Assembly: GCA_030425195.1 (NCBI GenBank)
Contig: JAUIAV010000010.1
Location: forward strand, 167,596-231,595
DNA length: 64,000 bases
Reading direction: 5' to 3'
Origin: Gammaproteobacteria bacterium
GTDB taxonomy: Bacteria; Pseudomonadota; Gammaproteobacteria; Pseudomonadales; Azotimanducaceae
Shown: piece after piece, positions 40,426-49,728 of the stretch
How positions within the stretch are numbered: position 1 is the first letter of the stretch
Layout of the letters: each line of letters begins with the position of its first letter
The notes under the pieces: generated by a model
Told to the model about the DNA's origin: nothing
What the model saw: only the letters and a program-made list of their open reading frames with translations
Database searches by the model: none
Program-made: the position numbers and the translations under genes

Positions 40426-42321
40426 ATGGCAACCGCCAAGTATTCCGCGGAATCTCTCCAGGTCCTATCCGGACTGGAGCCCGTGCGCCGGCGCCCGGGC
40501 ATGTACACGGACACCACCCGCCCCAATCATCTCGTTCAGGAAGTGGTCGACAACAGCGTTGACGAGGCTCTGGCGGGGTTTGCCCGGGAAATCGAGGTCA
40601 CGCTGATGAAGGACGGCAGCGTGGAGGTGATCGACGACGGTCGGGGCATGCCGGTGGACGTCCATCCCAAGCACAAGGTGTCCGGGGTGGAACTGATCCT
40701 CACCCGCCTGCATGCGGGGGGCAAATTCGACAACGAGAACTACAGCTTCTCCGGCGGCCTGCACGGTGTAGGCGTCTCGGTGGTCAACGCCCTGTCGGAG
40801 AAGCTCGAGGTGGAGATCAAGCGGGACGGCAAGGTCTACAGTCAGAGCTACAGCAGGGGCAAACCCACCGGCAAACTCAAGGCCACGGGCACGGTGGGGA
40901 AGCGGAATACGGGTACCCGGGTATGGTTTCTGCCGGAAGCCGGCTATTTCGACTCTCCGAAGGTCTCCGTCTCACGTCTGAAGCATCTGCTGCGTGCCAA
41001 GGCCGTGCTCTGTCCCGGCCTCAAGATGTCCTTTGCGGTGGAAGGCAAGCCTGCGGACAACGAGACCTGGTACTTCGAGGACGGTCTCAAGAGCTACATG
41101 GAGGAGGCGCTCGAAGGTCTGGAGAGCATTCCGGAAGAGCCGTTCATTCATTCTGCCCAGGGCAACCAGGAGGCCGTGGAATGGGCGGTGAAATGGGTAC
41201 CCGAAGGCGGGGAACTGATCACCGAATCCTATGTGAATCTGATTCCCACGGCTCAGGGCGGTACTCATGTGAACGGGTTGCGCAGTGGTCTGACCGACGC
41301 GCTGAAGGAGTTCTGTGAATTCCGCGATCTGCTGCCGCGCGGCATCAAGCTGACGGGCGACGACCTCTGGTTGCAGTGTGCCTACGTGCTCTCGGCCAAG
41401 CTCGCCGATCCCCAGTTCTCCGGCCAGACGAAGGAGAAGCTGTCGTCGAGAAACTCGGCGGCGTTCATCGGCGGTGTGGCCAAGGACGCTTTCAGCCTCT
41501 GGCTCAACGAGCACCCGCAGGAAGGTGAACGACTCGCCGAGGTGGCCATCAGCAATGCCCAGCGTCGGGTTCAGGCGGCCAAGAAGGTCGCCCGCAAGAA
41601 GATTACGGCCGGGCCGGCGCTGCCCGGCAAGCTCGCCGACTGCTCCGGTACGGACGCGGATCGGGCGGAGCTCTTCCTGGTGGAGGGAGATTCCGCCGGC
41701 GGCTCAGCCAAGCAGGCGAGAGACCGGGAGTTCCAGGCGGTGATGCCGCTCAGGGGCAAAATTCTGAACACCTGGGAAGTGGACGTGAGCCAGGTGCTCG
41801 GCTCCCAGGAGATCCACGACATCGCGGTGGCCATTGGCGTGGATCCGGGTTCTTCCGATCTGAGTGGTCTGCGCTACAGCAAGGTGTGCATCCTTGCGGA
41901 TGCCGATTCCGACGGCCTCCACATTGCGACCCTGCTCTGCGCCCTGTTCGTGCGGCACTTCCGGGCGCTGGTGGAAGCCGGCCACGTTTACGTCGCCATG
42001 CCGCCCCTGTACCGGGTGGATGTGGGCAAGGAAGTCTTCTATGCCCTGGACGAGGATGAGAAGGAAGGCGTGCTGGACCGGATTGCCGCAGAGAAGAAGC
42101 GGGGCAACGTGATCGTGCAGCGGTTCAAGGGCCTGGGAGAGATGAATCCCATGCAGCTGCGGGAAACGACCATGGATCCGGATACCCGGCGGCTGGTGCA
42201 GCTGACCCTGGATCAGCCGACTGAGACGGACGAGATGCTCGACATGCTGCTGGCCAAGAAGCGATCCGGAGATCGGAAGTCCTGGCTGGAGGCGAAGGGT
42301 GACCAGGCGACCATAGCCTGA
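40426..42321 (+). CDS. parE: DNA topoisomerase IV subunit B ParE
   Basis: ATPase subunit of topoisomerase IV, which unlinks daughter chromosomes. 631 residues. The GHKL ATPase domain has EVVDNSVDEALAGFA, DDGRGMPVD and GGLHGVGVSVVNALS. The TOPRIM part carries LVEGDSAGGSAKQARDRE, PLRGKILN and DADSDGLHI, where Asp residues bind metal. It ends at the family C-terminus QRFKGLGEMNPMQLRETTMDP. parC follows after a 323-bp non-coding gap. Confidence 0.97.
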   Translation: MATAKYSAESLQVLSGLEPVRRRPGMYTDTTRPNHLVQEVVDNSVDEALAGFAREIEVTLMKDGSVEVIDDGRGMPVDVHPKHKVSGVELILTRLHAGGKFDNENYSFSGGLHGVGVSVVNALSEKLEVEIKRDGKVYSQSYSRGKPTGKLKATGTVGKRNTGTRVWFLPEAGYFDSPKVSVSRLKHLLRAKAVLCPGLKMSFAVEGKPADNETWYFEDGLKSYMEEALEGLESIPEEPFIHSAQGNQEAVEWAVKWVPEGGELITESYVNLIPTAQGGTHVNGLRSGLTDALKEFCEFRDLLPRGIKLTGDDLWLQCAYVLSAKLADPQFSGQTKEKLSSRNSAAFIGGVAKDAFSLWLNEHPQEGERLAEVAISNAQRRVQAAKKVARKKITAGPALPGKLADCSGTDADRAELFLVEGDSAGGSAKQARDREFQAVMPLRGKILNTWEVDVSQVLGSQEIHDIAVAIGVDPGSSDLSGLRYSKVCILADADSDGLHIATLLCALFVRHFRALVEAGHVYVAMPPLYRVDVGKEVFYALDEDEKEGVLDRIAAEKKRGNVIVQRFKGLGEMNPMQLRETTMDPDTRRLVQLTLDQPTETDEMLDMLLAKKRSGDRKSWLEAKGDQATIA

Positions 42322-42644
42322 TCGGGGTTCGGTGTTGATGAGAAGCAGCGCCTCCACTCGAGGTCGTTCGGTCGCTCACCATCCCGCTACGGCTCGAGGG
42401 TGGTGGACGACCATCCTCACTCCATTGAGGATGTCGAACCTTGGATAAGACTTGAGGGGGCGTTCCGCCGGCGTCCGTGCCTGTACTTTAAGGGGCAGTT
42501 GCGGCACATGGATGTGCCGCACCTGAGCGCCCAGGGATGGGGGCCGAGGCGCGAAAGGGCCGATGGTCTAGCGTCCCCGTAAGTACAGGCACGGGCGCCG
42601 GCGGAACGCTCCGTGAAACCATTTAGCAAACGAACCAACATCAG
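42322..42644. other. 323-bp non-coding gap with multiple hairpins between parE and parC
   Basis: No plausible gene lies here. The first part has a perfect 8-bp hairpin (CATCCTCA / TGAGGATG, 42412-42433, 6-base loop) and a looser dyad (GGTTCG 42326 with CGAACC 42435; GGTCGT 42362 with ACGACC 42407). The second part has a 28-bp inverted repeat (see the following entry). It is the longest non-coding stretch in the window. Confidence 0.8.
42461..42608. repeat. 148-bp element with 28-bp terminal inverted repeats
   Basis: The left arm 42461-42488 and the right arm 42581-42608 are inverted copies with one mismatch (T versus C). Between them is a perfect 9-bp inverted repeat with a GG centre, GCGGCACAT / ATGTGCCGC (42501-42520), and a CCCA..TGGG hairpin (42530-42541). 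The whole can fold into a long stem with nested hairpins. It could be a small non-autonomous mobile element (MITE-like) or a structured RNA. I saw no second copy in this window and no clear target-site duplication. Confidence 0.7.
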
Positions 42645-44897
42645 ATGTCAGAAAGCACCGACCAAGAACAACTCCCCCTACGCGCCTACACAGAACGCGC
42701 CTACCTCGACTACTCGATGTATGTGATCAACGACCGCGCGCTCCCCCACATCGCCGACGGCCTCAAGCCCGTGCAGCGCAGAATCATCTATGCCATGAGC
42801 GAGCTGGGTCTGAACAACCAGGCCAAGTTCGCGAAGTCGGCCAGGACGGTGGGTGACGTACTGGGCAAATTTCATCCGCATGGCGACAGTGCCTGCTACG
42901 AAGCCATGGTGCTGATGGCGCAGCCGTTCTCGTTCCGTTATCCACTGGTGGAAGGTCAGGGGAACTGGGGCGCGCCGGACGATCCCAAATCCTTTGCCGC
43001 CATGCGCTACACGGAGGCCAAGCTTTCGCGATACGCCGAGCTGCTGCTGGCGGAAGCCCGGCAGGGCACGGTGGATTTCACGCCGAATTTCGATGGAACG
43101 CTCGACGAGCCGTCACTGCTGCCCGCCCGGGTGCCCTTCGTTCTGCTGAATGGTTCCACGGGCATCGCCGTGGGGATGGCCACGGACATTCCGCCTCACA
43201 ACATGAACGAGGTGATCACGGCCTGCATTCACCTCCTGGACAAGCCGAAGGCGACGGTGCGGGATCTGATGACGCACATCAGAGCGCCCGATTTCCCGTC
43301 CGAGGCCACCATCATCACGCCGGAAGCGGACATCCGGGAAATGTACGAGACCGGCCGCGGCAGCATCCGGGCCCGGGCCGTCCATCAGATGGAAGGCGGT
43401 GAGGTGGTGATCACCGCGCTCCCGCATCAGGCATCGCCGGCGAAAGTGCTCGAACAGATCGCTCAGCAGATGCATGCCAAGAAGCTGCCCATGCTCTCCG
43501 ACCTGCGGGACGAGTCGGATCACGAGAATCCGACCAGGCTGGTGCTCGTACCCCGTTCCAACCGGGTGGACGTGGAGCGGCTCATGAGCCATCTGTTTGC
43601 GACCACGGATCTGGAGAAGAGCTACCGGGTCAACCTGAACGTGATCGGCCTGGATCATAAACCCCAGGTGAAGAGCCTGGTGACCATGCTGAAAGAGTGG
43701 CTCGAGTACCGGCAGGAAACCGTCCGAAGGCGTTTGAGCTACCGGCTCGAGAAGATCAATGATCGGCTGCACATCCTCGATGGCCTGCTGATCGCCTATC
43801 TGAACATCGACGAGGTGATCCGCATCATCCGCGAGGAGGACGATCCGAAAGCGTCGCTGATGAAGAAGTTCAAGCTCTCCGAGATTCAGGCCTCTGCCAT
43901 TCTCGATATCCGTCTGCGTCAGCTGGCCAAGCTCGAAGAGCAGAAGCTCAGGGGTGAGAAGGATGAGCTCGAGGCCGAGAAAGCGGACATCGAGAAAACG
44001 CTGAAGTCGAAGGCTCGGATGAAGACGCTGATCAAGAAGGAGCTGACGGCGGATGCGGAGAAATACGGTGACGATCGGCGCTCCCCGCTGAAGGCCGCCG
44101 CCGAGGCCAGCGCATTCAGCGAAGAGGATCTGATCAGTAACGAACCGGTCACCGTCGTGCTTTCGGAGAAAGGCTGGGTGCGTTCGGCGAAAGGACACGA
44201 GGTGAACCCGCACGAGCTCAACTACCGCGGGGGTGACGGCTACGGCCATTCGGCACGCGGGCGGACCAATGAGACTCTCGTCTTCGTCGACTCCACGGGC
44301 AGGACCTATGCGGTCGCCCCGCACACGCTGCCCAGTGCCCGGGGTCAGGGCGAACCTCTGACCGGCCGCCTGAAACCGCCGGCAGGCGCGCGCTTCACGG
44401 GGGTGGCAATGGGCCCGGGCGAGACCCGGGTGCTTCTGGCCAGTTCCGCCGGCTACGGATTCGTCGGCCGGCTGGCAGACATGGTCACCAAGAACAAGGC
44501 AGGAAAAGCGACGCTCAGCGTACCGAAGGAAGGCACGTCACTGACACCGGTCACCCTGTCCGGAGAAGATGCGCTCAACGTGGTAGCGGTGACCGATCAG
44601 GGCCGGATGCTGGTGTTCCCGCTGGAGGAGGTTCCGGAGCTGTCGCGCGGCAAGGGCAACAAGCTGATCAACATCCCCACGGCCGCCTTCAAGTCCGGTG
44701 AGGAGCAGATGGTGGCCGTCGAGGTGCTCGGTCCGGATGACGAGCTCCTGGTGCTGGCCGGTCAGCGGCACCTCAGGATGAAGGCCAGGGATCTGGAGCA
44801 CTACCTGGGGGAGCGGGCCCGACGGGGCAGGAAACTGCCGCGCGGCTTTCAGAAGGTGGATTCTCTGGCGGTGGAGGGCCCTTCCCGGTCCGCATGA
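42645..44897 (+). CDS. parC: DNA topoisomerase IV subunit A ParC
   Basis: Cleavage subunit of topoisomerase IV. At 750 residues it is full length. The N-terminal winged-helix domain has the quinolone-resistance-determining part [20 protein letters not shown]. The active-site Tyr is in [16 protein letters not shown] near residue 120. The C-terminal beta-pinwheel begins near residue 500 ([17 protein letters not shown]). It starts at ATG 42645 after the hairpin-rich gap. Its last 49 bp overlap the convergent Smp-like gene. Confidence 0.97.
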   Translation: MSESTDQEQLPLRAYTERAYLDYSMYVINDRALPHIADGLKPVQRRIIYAMSELGLNNQAKFAKSARTVGDVLGKFHPHGDSACYEAMVLMAQPFSFRYPLVEGQGNWGAPDDPKSFAAMRYTEAKLSRYAELLLAEARQGTVDFTPNFDGTLDEPSLLPARVPFVLLNGSTGIAVGMATDIPPHNMNEVITACIHLLDKPKATVRDLMTHIRAPDFPSEATIITPEADIREMYETGRGSIRARAVHQMEGGEVVITALPHQASPAKVLEQIAQQMHAKKLPMLSDLRDESDHENPTRLVLVPRSNRVDVERLMSHLFATTDLEKSYRVNLNVIGLDHKPQVKSLVTMLKEWLEYRQETVRRRLSYRLEKINDRLHILDGLLIAYLNIDEVIRIIREEDDPKASLMKKFKLSEIQASAILDIRLRQLAKLEEQKLRGEKDELEAEKADIEKTLKSKARMKTLIKKELTADAEKYGDDRRSPLKAAAEASAFSEEDLISNEPVTVVLSEKGWVRSAKGHEVNPHELNYRGGDGYGHSARGRTNETLVFVDSTGRTYAVAPHTLPSARGQGEPLTGRLKPPAGARFTGVAMGPGETRVLLASSAGYGFVGRLADMVTKNKAGKATLSVPKEGTSLTPVTLSGEDALNVVAVTDQGRMLVFPLEEVPELSRGKGNKLINIPTAAFKSGEEQMVAVEVLGPDDELLVLAGQRHLRMKARDLEHYLGERARRGRKLPRGFQKVDSLAVEGPSRSA

Positions 44898-46042
44898 TCG
44901 ACACCGTCGGCGTCGGTTTCTCCCTTCAGCTCCAGAAGCTGCTGCGTGATCAGATCGTCGTGCGGCGGGGCCAGGGCCCGGGCGAGCGCAGCGCCGTCGC
45001 CGATGGTTTCGAGTTCTTCCAGCAGGGGGTGACTCATGGGTTCGAGAACCACGCGCTGCTGGTAAGGCACCTGATCGACGACGGCCCGGCTGGCAATGAT
45101 GGTGTTGTCCTTCGCCAGCGCCGAGAGCACCGCCGCGTCCTTCACCGTGTCGGAGGTCACCGAGAGCGCCTCTTCCGCCTCCAGATTCAGCACGTGCACC
45201 CCCAGCCGGTAGCGACCGAAGGAGTCGGCATCGGCAAGGAGCCGGGAGAGGGCGAAGGCGGCGCAGAGCACGTGGAAAGGCCGATCATCGCTGTGGCTGC
45301 CGCCGAAGGTGAGCAGCAGCCCCGTGCCCGGCAGATCGAGCACTTCGCCATGATGCAGAGCCGCCACCCGTTCCGCGGTCATGCGAGCGAAGGCGAGTTC
45401 CCGGCTGCACAGTTCCGGGGTCAGTGAGAGCTGATTGAACAGGTTCACGGCGATCAGGAAGCAGGGTTCCGGCTCCGGCTCCGGAAGAGAGTCCAGCATC
45501 TGTTCCGGTTCCGGCGCGGTCCGGGCGCTCCGCGACGGGCGGAGATCCAGCCCGCTGAGCGAGATCTGGCCGGCGCCGAGCACCACCAGCGGCACCAGTG
45601 CGACCCAGACCAGGCTGGCAAGGACGAAGGAACCGGGCAGGCTCGAATCGAATCGCGCCTCGTCCACGTGAATGCGGACCACACCGAGGCTCTTGCCGCT
45701 GCCGACGACCTGGTCCGTGAAGACCAGACCCCGGCGCAGATCCCCGGACAGGGCCAGAGGCTCGTTGTCCATACCGTGCACGCTGGCGCCGGTCACCGCC
45801 GGCAGCGCCGTGACCCGGTTGATCAGCACCCCGAGATGTATCAGGTCCCGGTCGATGAGCGGTTCCACCGCCTGATTCGACAGCGCGCTGACGATGGCAG
45901 AACCGAACTGATCGATGTGCGCTTCCTCATCGCTGCTGAGCGACCACAGCAGGATGAGTCCGAGCCCGGTGATGGCGCTGGCGAGAAACAGGTGAAAGAT
46001 GGAAACCTGTTTGACGCGTGTTATGTGAGCAGTAAGCTTCAA
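44849..46042 (-). CDS. Smp/YtjB-like membrane protein with degenerate cyclase-like C-terminal domain
   Basis: A 397-residue protein. Residues about 15-35 are a membrane helix ([17 protein letters not shown]). A periplasmic Smp-type domain follows ([25 protein letters not shown], then [18 protein letters not shown]). A second helix near residue 155 is [19 protein letters not shown]. The C-terminal part (about 200-350) resembles a class III nucleotide cyclase fold: [37 protein letters not shown] and [19 protein letters not shown]. The metal-binding Asp residues are missing, so it is probably catalytically inactive. Smp sits next to serB in E. coli, as here. Confidence 0.7.
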   Translation of the reverse strand: MKLTAHITRVKQVSIFHLFLASAITGLGLILLWSLSSDEEAHIDQFGSAIVSALSNQAVEPLIDRDLIHLGVLINRVTALPAVTGASVHGMDNEPLALSGDLRRGLVFTDQVVGSGKSLGVVRIHVDEARFDSSLPGSFVLASLVWVALVPLVVLGAGQISLSGLDLRPSRSARTAPEPEQMLDSLPEPEPEPCFLIAVNLFNQLSLTPELCSRELAFARMTAERVAALHHGEVLDLPGTGLLLTFGGSHSDDRPFHVLCAAFALSRLLADADSFGRYRLGVHVLNLEAEEALSVTSDTVKDAAVLSALAKDNTIIASRAVVDQVPYQQRVVLEPMSHPLLEELETIGDGAALARALAPPHDDLITQQLLELKGETDADGVDHADREGPSTARESTF

Positions 46043-46138
46043 GGCCTTTTCGACAGCATCAGAGCCGGCAAACCATTCAAGTCAGCAATCCATCCATGAA
46101 AGTAGGGAAAGATACCGGGGGCAGATCCGGCGGGTCAC

Positions 46139-47374
46139 ATGGCGAGTGAAAACGAAATCGTTCTGCTGAACATCTCCGGACGGGATCAGCCAGGTCTGAT
46201 GGCCATGTTGACATCGGGGCTGGCGGCTTATCAAGTGCGTCTGCTGGACGTGGGGCAGGCGGTGATCCACGACGAGCTGAATCTCGGCCTGCTGGTGGAG
46301 TTCATGGCGGGGGAGGAGGTGGCTCAGGCTCTCGTCGAGGTCCATGAGATCTGCGCGCGGGCCGGTGTGGATCTGCGATCGAGCCGGATCACGGCTGCCG
46401 ATTACGAGGACTGGGTAGCGAGTCAGGGCAAATCCCGTCACATCCTCACCCTGCTTGCCGCCGGCGTGAGCGGGCCGCAGATTGCGGCAGTGACACAGAT
46501 CGTCCATCGGCATGGGCTGAACATCGACAGCATCCGGCGGCTGTCGGGCCGTATCCCGCTGTCGGAAACCTCCGGCAGCACCCGCACCTCCATCGAATTC
46601 TCGCTCCGGGGTGAACCTGTGGATGCCGCGCAGCTGAAGGCGGCCCTGCTGGCGGCTGCGGACGATCTGATCTTCGATTTCAGCGTGCAGCGGGACTCGG
46701 TTTACCGGCGTAACCGCCGCCTGGTGGCGTTCGACATGGACTCGACCCTGATCAACGCGGAGGTCATCGACGAGCTGGCCGGCATTCACGGCGTGCGGGA
46801 TGCGGTGGCTGGGATCACCGAGCGCGCGATGCGTGGAGAGCTGAATTTTCAGGAGAGCTTCCGCGCCCGTGCGCAGCTTCTGAAAGGGCTGCCGGAATCG
46901 GCGCTGGCGACGGTGGCCGACTCTGTGGCCCTCAATGAGGGGGCCCACCGGCTGATCCGCGCGCTGAAGCACTTCGGCTACAAAACGGCCATTCTGTCCG
47001 GGGGATTTCAGTATGTGGGCGAACACCTGAGGCGGGAGCTCGGCATCGATTACGTGTTCGCCAATGAGCTCGAGGTGGTGGACGGGGTGATGACCGGCGA
47101 GATCGTCGGCGGGATCGTCGATGCCGCCAGAAAGGCCGCGCTGCTCGAGGAGATCGCTGCCAGAGAAGGCATCGCGCTGGAGCAGACCATCGCGATCGGA
47201 GACGGCGCGAACGATCTTCCCATGCTCAGCCGGGCCGGACTGGGTGTGGCCTACCATGCCAAGCCGCTGGTGAAGGAGTCGGCGAGTCACGCCATCTCCA
47301 ATTTCGGGCTGGACAGCGTGCTCTATCTGATGGGGTTTTCCGATCGGGACATCCGGGAGGCGGGCTTCGACTGA
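46139..47374 (+). CDS. serB: phosphoserine phosphatase SerB
   Basis: Final step of serine synthesis. At 411 residues it has two N-terminal ACT-like regulatory regions (VLLNISGRDQPGLMAMLTS near residues 8-26; ILTLLAAGVSGPQIAAVTQ near residues 102-120) and a HAD phosphatase domain. The nucleophile motif is FDMDSTLINAEVIDELA, with a conserved RGELNFQESFRARAQLLKG. The Ser/Thr motif is ILSGGFQYVGEHL, and the Lys and Asp motifs lie in AIGDGANDLPMLSRAGLGVAYHAKP. It is convergent with the FimX-like gene (19 bp between stops). Confidence 0.96.
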   Translation: MASENEIVLLNISGRDQPGLMAMLTSGLAAYQVRLLDVGQAVIHDELNLGLLVEFMAGEEVAQALVEVHEICARAGVDLRSSRITAADYEDWVASQGKSRHILTLLAAGVSGPQIAAVTQIVHRHGLNIDSIRRLSGRIPLSETSGSTRTSIEFSLRGEPVDAAQLKAALLAAADDLIFDFSVQRDSVYRRNRRLVAFDMDSTLINAEVIDELAGIHGVRDAVAGITERAMRGELNFQESFRARAQLLKGLPESALATVADSVALNEGAHRLIRALKHFGYKTAILSGGFQYVGEHLRRELGIDYVFANELEVVDGVMTGEIVGGIVDAARKAALLEEIAAREGIALEQTIAIGDGANDLPMLSRAGLGVAYHAKPLVKESASHAISNFGLDSVLYLMGFSDRDIREAGFD

Positions 47375-47393
47375 CGCCGGAGCCCCGCCGGTA

Positions 47394-49724
47394 TCAATCG
47401 TCCGTGCTGAAGTCGTAGTCCATGTTCGTGGACGGTTCCTGCAGATAGTGTCCCTGGATGTAGTTCACGCCTGCCTGCCAGAGCGTTGAGAGCAGGCTCG
47501 CGCTCTCCACCATGGGAACGATGGTCAGTTTGCCCTGGTTCTGCAGCTCGCGGACCATCTCCGCCACCCCGTCCTTACGGCTCGGATCATTATCCAGCGC
47601 CTCGATCAGCTCTCCGTCGAGCTTCACGAAGTCCACGGGAATATGGTTGAGCACCTCGAAGGGATCGTCGGCGAGCCCGAAGCGGGACAGCGAGGAGCGG
47701 CAGTGCAGGTGCTTCAGGCCCTCCACGAACTCTCTCGTCTGGCGGATGTAGGTAGAAGCGTCCAGCTCCGTGATCTGGAAGATGACCGCGTCGCTCGGCA
47801 TCCGGGCAGCCTTGATCGCCACACCCAGCCACTGGATGAACTCGGGGTCCGCCACGCTGTTACTGGTGAGGTTGATGGTCAGCCGGGTGTTGTGACCGTT
47901 TGCCCGATGCTGGGAGAGCATCTTGATGGACTGGAGAATCACCCAGCGGTCGATCTTGCCGGCCACGTTGTTGTCGATGGCCGTACGGAGGAACTCGCCG
48001 GGCGCCATCTGATTGCCTTCCCGGTCGCTCATGCGCAGGAACACCTCGTAGTGCTCGTCAGAGTCGCCGCGAAGGCTGATGATGGGCTGGAACAGTAGCG
48101 TGAAGGACTGATTCTCGATGGCCTCGGTAATCAGCGCCAGCACCCGGTTTGCCTCGTCGTCGTACGCCTGCTCCGCATTCTCGAAAGCCGGCAGGTTCAC
48201 CGTATTGCCTTCGGTGGTCTGCAGCGTGGAGCGGAGTGTTGAGATGGCCTTGTCGAGACAGCTCTCGAGCGCGGCACTGGTGCTGTCGAAACCCTCCAGA
48301 TTCAGAATTGCTCCGGCGAACGTGCAGCTGGGGCGCACGGTCTTTTCCCGGATCTCGAACATCATCTGCTCTACGGCTGCGCGATGGCCGTCCACGACGC
48401 CGATGGCTTCTTCCCGGGTCTGACCACAGACGAGCATGGCCCACTGAGACGGGGTGACCCGCACGAAAGGTGCGCTTACCCGTTCGAGCAGCGTGGTTTC
48501 CACCTTCCGGCAGGCGTCGTCGACACCTGCCAGCCCGAATGCCCGCTGCAGATCTTCGTATCCGTCCACCTGTGCTGCAAAGACGCTCACGAACTGGCCT
48601 TCGTATTCCGCGGTCATGGCCTCTGCAGCGGCCAGGAATTCCGGCAGCGACAGGAGCTTTCCGGGACCGGCCGCGGTGACCGCTGCAGGCGCTTTGTCGG
48701 CCCCTGCTTCGTCTTCCGCCGGGGTTTCCGCGGGCATCTCTTCCGCGGCATCCTGGCCGCCCTGCTCGACGATGGCGTCGGCGTCCAGTACCGGCACGTC
48801 GTCCGTATCGTCCGGCGCTGCCGAACCGTTCGCAGTCGCCGCTGCAGCTGCGGCAGTTTCCGTGGCTAACGCTCCGCCCGTTACGGCCGGAGCCTGTTCT
48901 GATGTCTGATGTTCCACCAGGGAGAGGTTTGCGCCTTGCTGCTGCGCCTGTGGGCGGACAGTCACCTGCAGGCAGTGCTCGCCTTCGTATTCGGCGGCAG
49001 CCAGCGTCATGCTGCCGACGATGGTTTCACCCGTGGTACTGGTGCCGGAGAACTCGAATTCGGTCTCTTCCTCGCTGGCACGGAATGCCTTCAGCTGCTG
49101 CTTGAGCGTGGCTCCGCTGTCCGCATCCAGCATGTCGATGAGCGGCAGTCCGAGCAGATCGTCCGCATCGTCGAATCCGAACAGCTTCAGGTAGTGTTCG
49201 TTGGCATGGATGTGCATGCCTTCATGCACGTAAGCGATGGCGGCACGCGAGCTCTGCAGCAGCAGCTGACAACGCTGCTCTGCCTCGGCGAGCGCCTTCT
49301 TCATCTGACGGTACTGAATGTTCCGGCATACGTGCTCGAGCTCCCGCTTCACCACGAGCACCAGGTGTGCGCTGTCTCCCTCGGAAACCACGTCCGCAGC
49401 GCCGAGTTCCATGCCCTCCGTCGGGGAGAACGTGTCGTCCTCGCCGTTGATCAGAATGACGGGCACCAGCGGCGCGATGCTGGCCAGCCGGGGCAGCAGC
49501 TGCTTCACTTCCGGCAGCGATGAGTTGCAGATCATCATGTCTGCGTGGGCCAGCTTGTCTACGGCCATCGGCAGATCGATGATCTCGGGGCGCGTGGCGA
49601 TGCCCGCGTCCCGCAGCAGGGAGTCGAACTGGTAGGCGGCATTCTCGGAGCGCTCGGCGATGAGAAGCCGAACCGGTGCGTGCTGGGCCTGCTGTGCCGA
49701 CATATCCTTTGTTGAGGCAGCCAT
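47394..49724 (-). CDS. fimX: FimX-like c-di-GMP receptor (Rec-PAS-GGDEF-EAL)
   Basis: Likely binds cyclic di-GMP at its degenerate EAL domain and controls type IV pilus assembly at the cell pole. At 776 residues the domains, in order, are a Rec-like N-terminus (about 15-125), a PAS (about 150-265) and an Ala/Glu-rich linker (about 270-355). A degenerate GGDEF (about 360-500; FVRVTPSQWAMLVCGQ) and an EAL-like domain (about 520-770; LLFQPIISLRG, EVFLRMS, FQITELDA, DFVKLDGELIEAL) complete it. GGDEF and EAL motif residues are substituted. It is 4 bp from the upstream PilZ-like gene, so probably one operon. Confidence 0.9.
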   Translation of the reverse strand: MAASTKDMSAQQAQHAPVRLLIAERSENAAYQFDSLLRDAGIATRPEIIDLPMAVDKLAHADMMICNSSLPEVKQLLPRLASIAPLVPVILINGEDDTFSPTEGMELGAADVVSEGDSAHLVLVVKRELEHVCRNIQYRQMKKALAEAEQRCQLLLQSSRAAIAYVHEGMHIHANEHYLKLFGFDDADDLLGLPLIDMLDADSGATLKQQLKAFRASEEETEFEFSGTSTTGETIVGSMTLAAAEYEGEHCLQVTVRPQAQQQGANLSLVEHQTSEQAPAVTGGALATETAAAAAATANGSAAPDDTDDVPVLDADAIVEQGGQDAAEEMPAETPAEDEAGADKAPAAVTAAGPGKLLSLPEFLAAAEAMTAEYEGQFVSVFAAQVDGYEDLQRAFGLAGVDDACRKVETTLLERVSAPFVRVTPSQWAMLVCGQTREEAIGVVDGHRAAVEQMMFEIREKTVRPSCTFAGAILNLEGFDSTSAALESCLDKAISTLRSTLQTTEGNTVNLPAFENAEQAYDDEANRVLALITEAIENQSFTLLFQPIISLRGDSDEHYEVFLRMSDREGNQMAPGEFLRTAIDNNVAGKIDRWVILQSIKMLSQHRANGHNTRLTINLTSNSVADPEFIQWLGVAIKAARMPSDAVIFQITELDASTYIRQTREFVEGLKHLHCRSSLSRFGLADDPFEVLNHIPVDFVKLDGELIEALDNDPSRKDGVAEMVRELQNQGKLTIVPMVESASLLSTLWQAGVNYIQGHYLQEPSTNMDYDFSTDD

Positions 49725-49728
49725 TCCC

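Noticed and set aside
42400..42641. Short open frames (60-74 codons) inside the parE-parC gap
   Set aside because: They run across inverted repeats, have no ribosome site or similarity, and are best explained by the element's palindromes.
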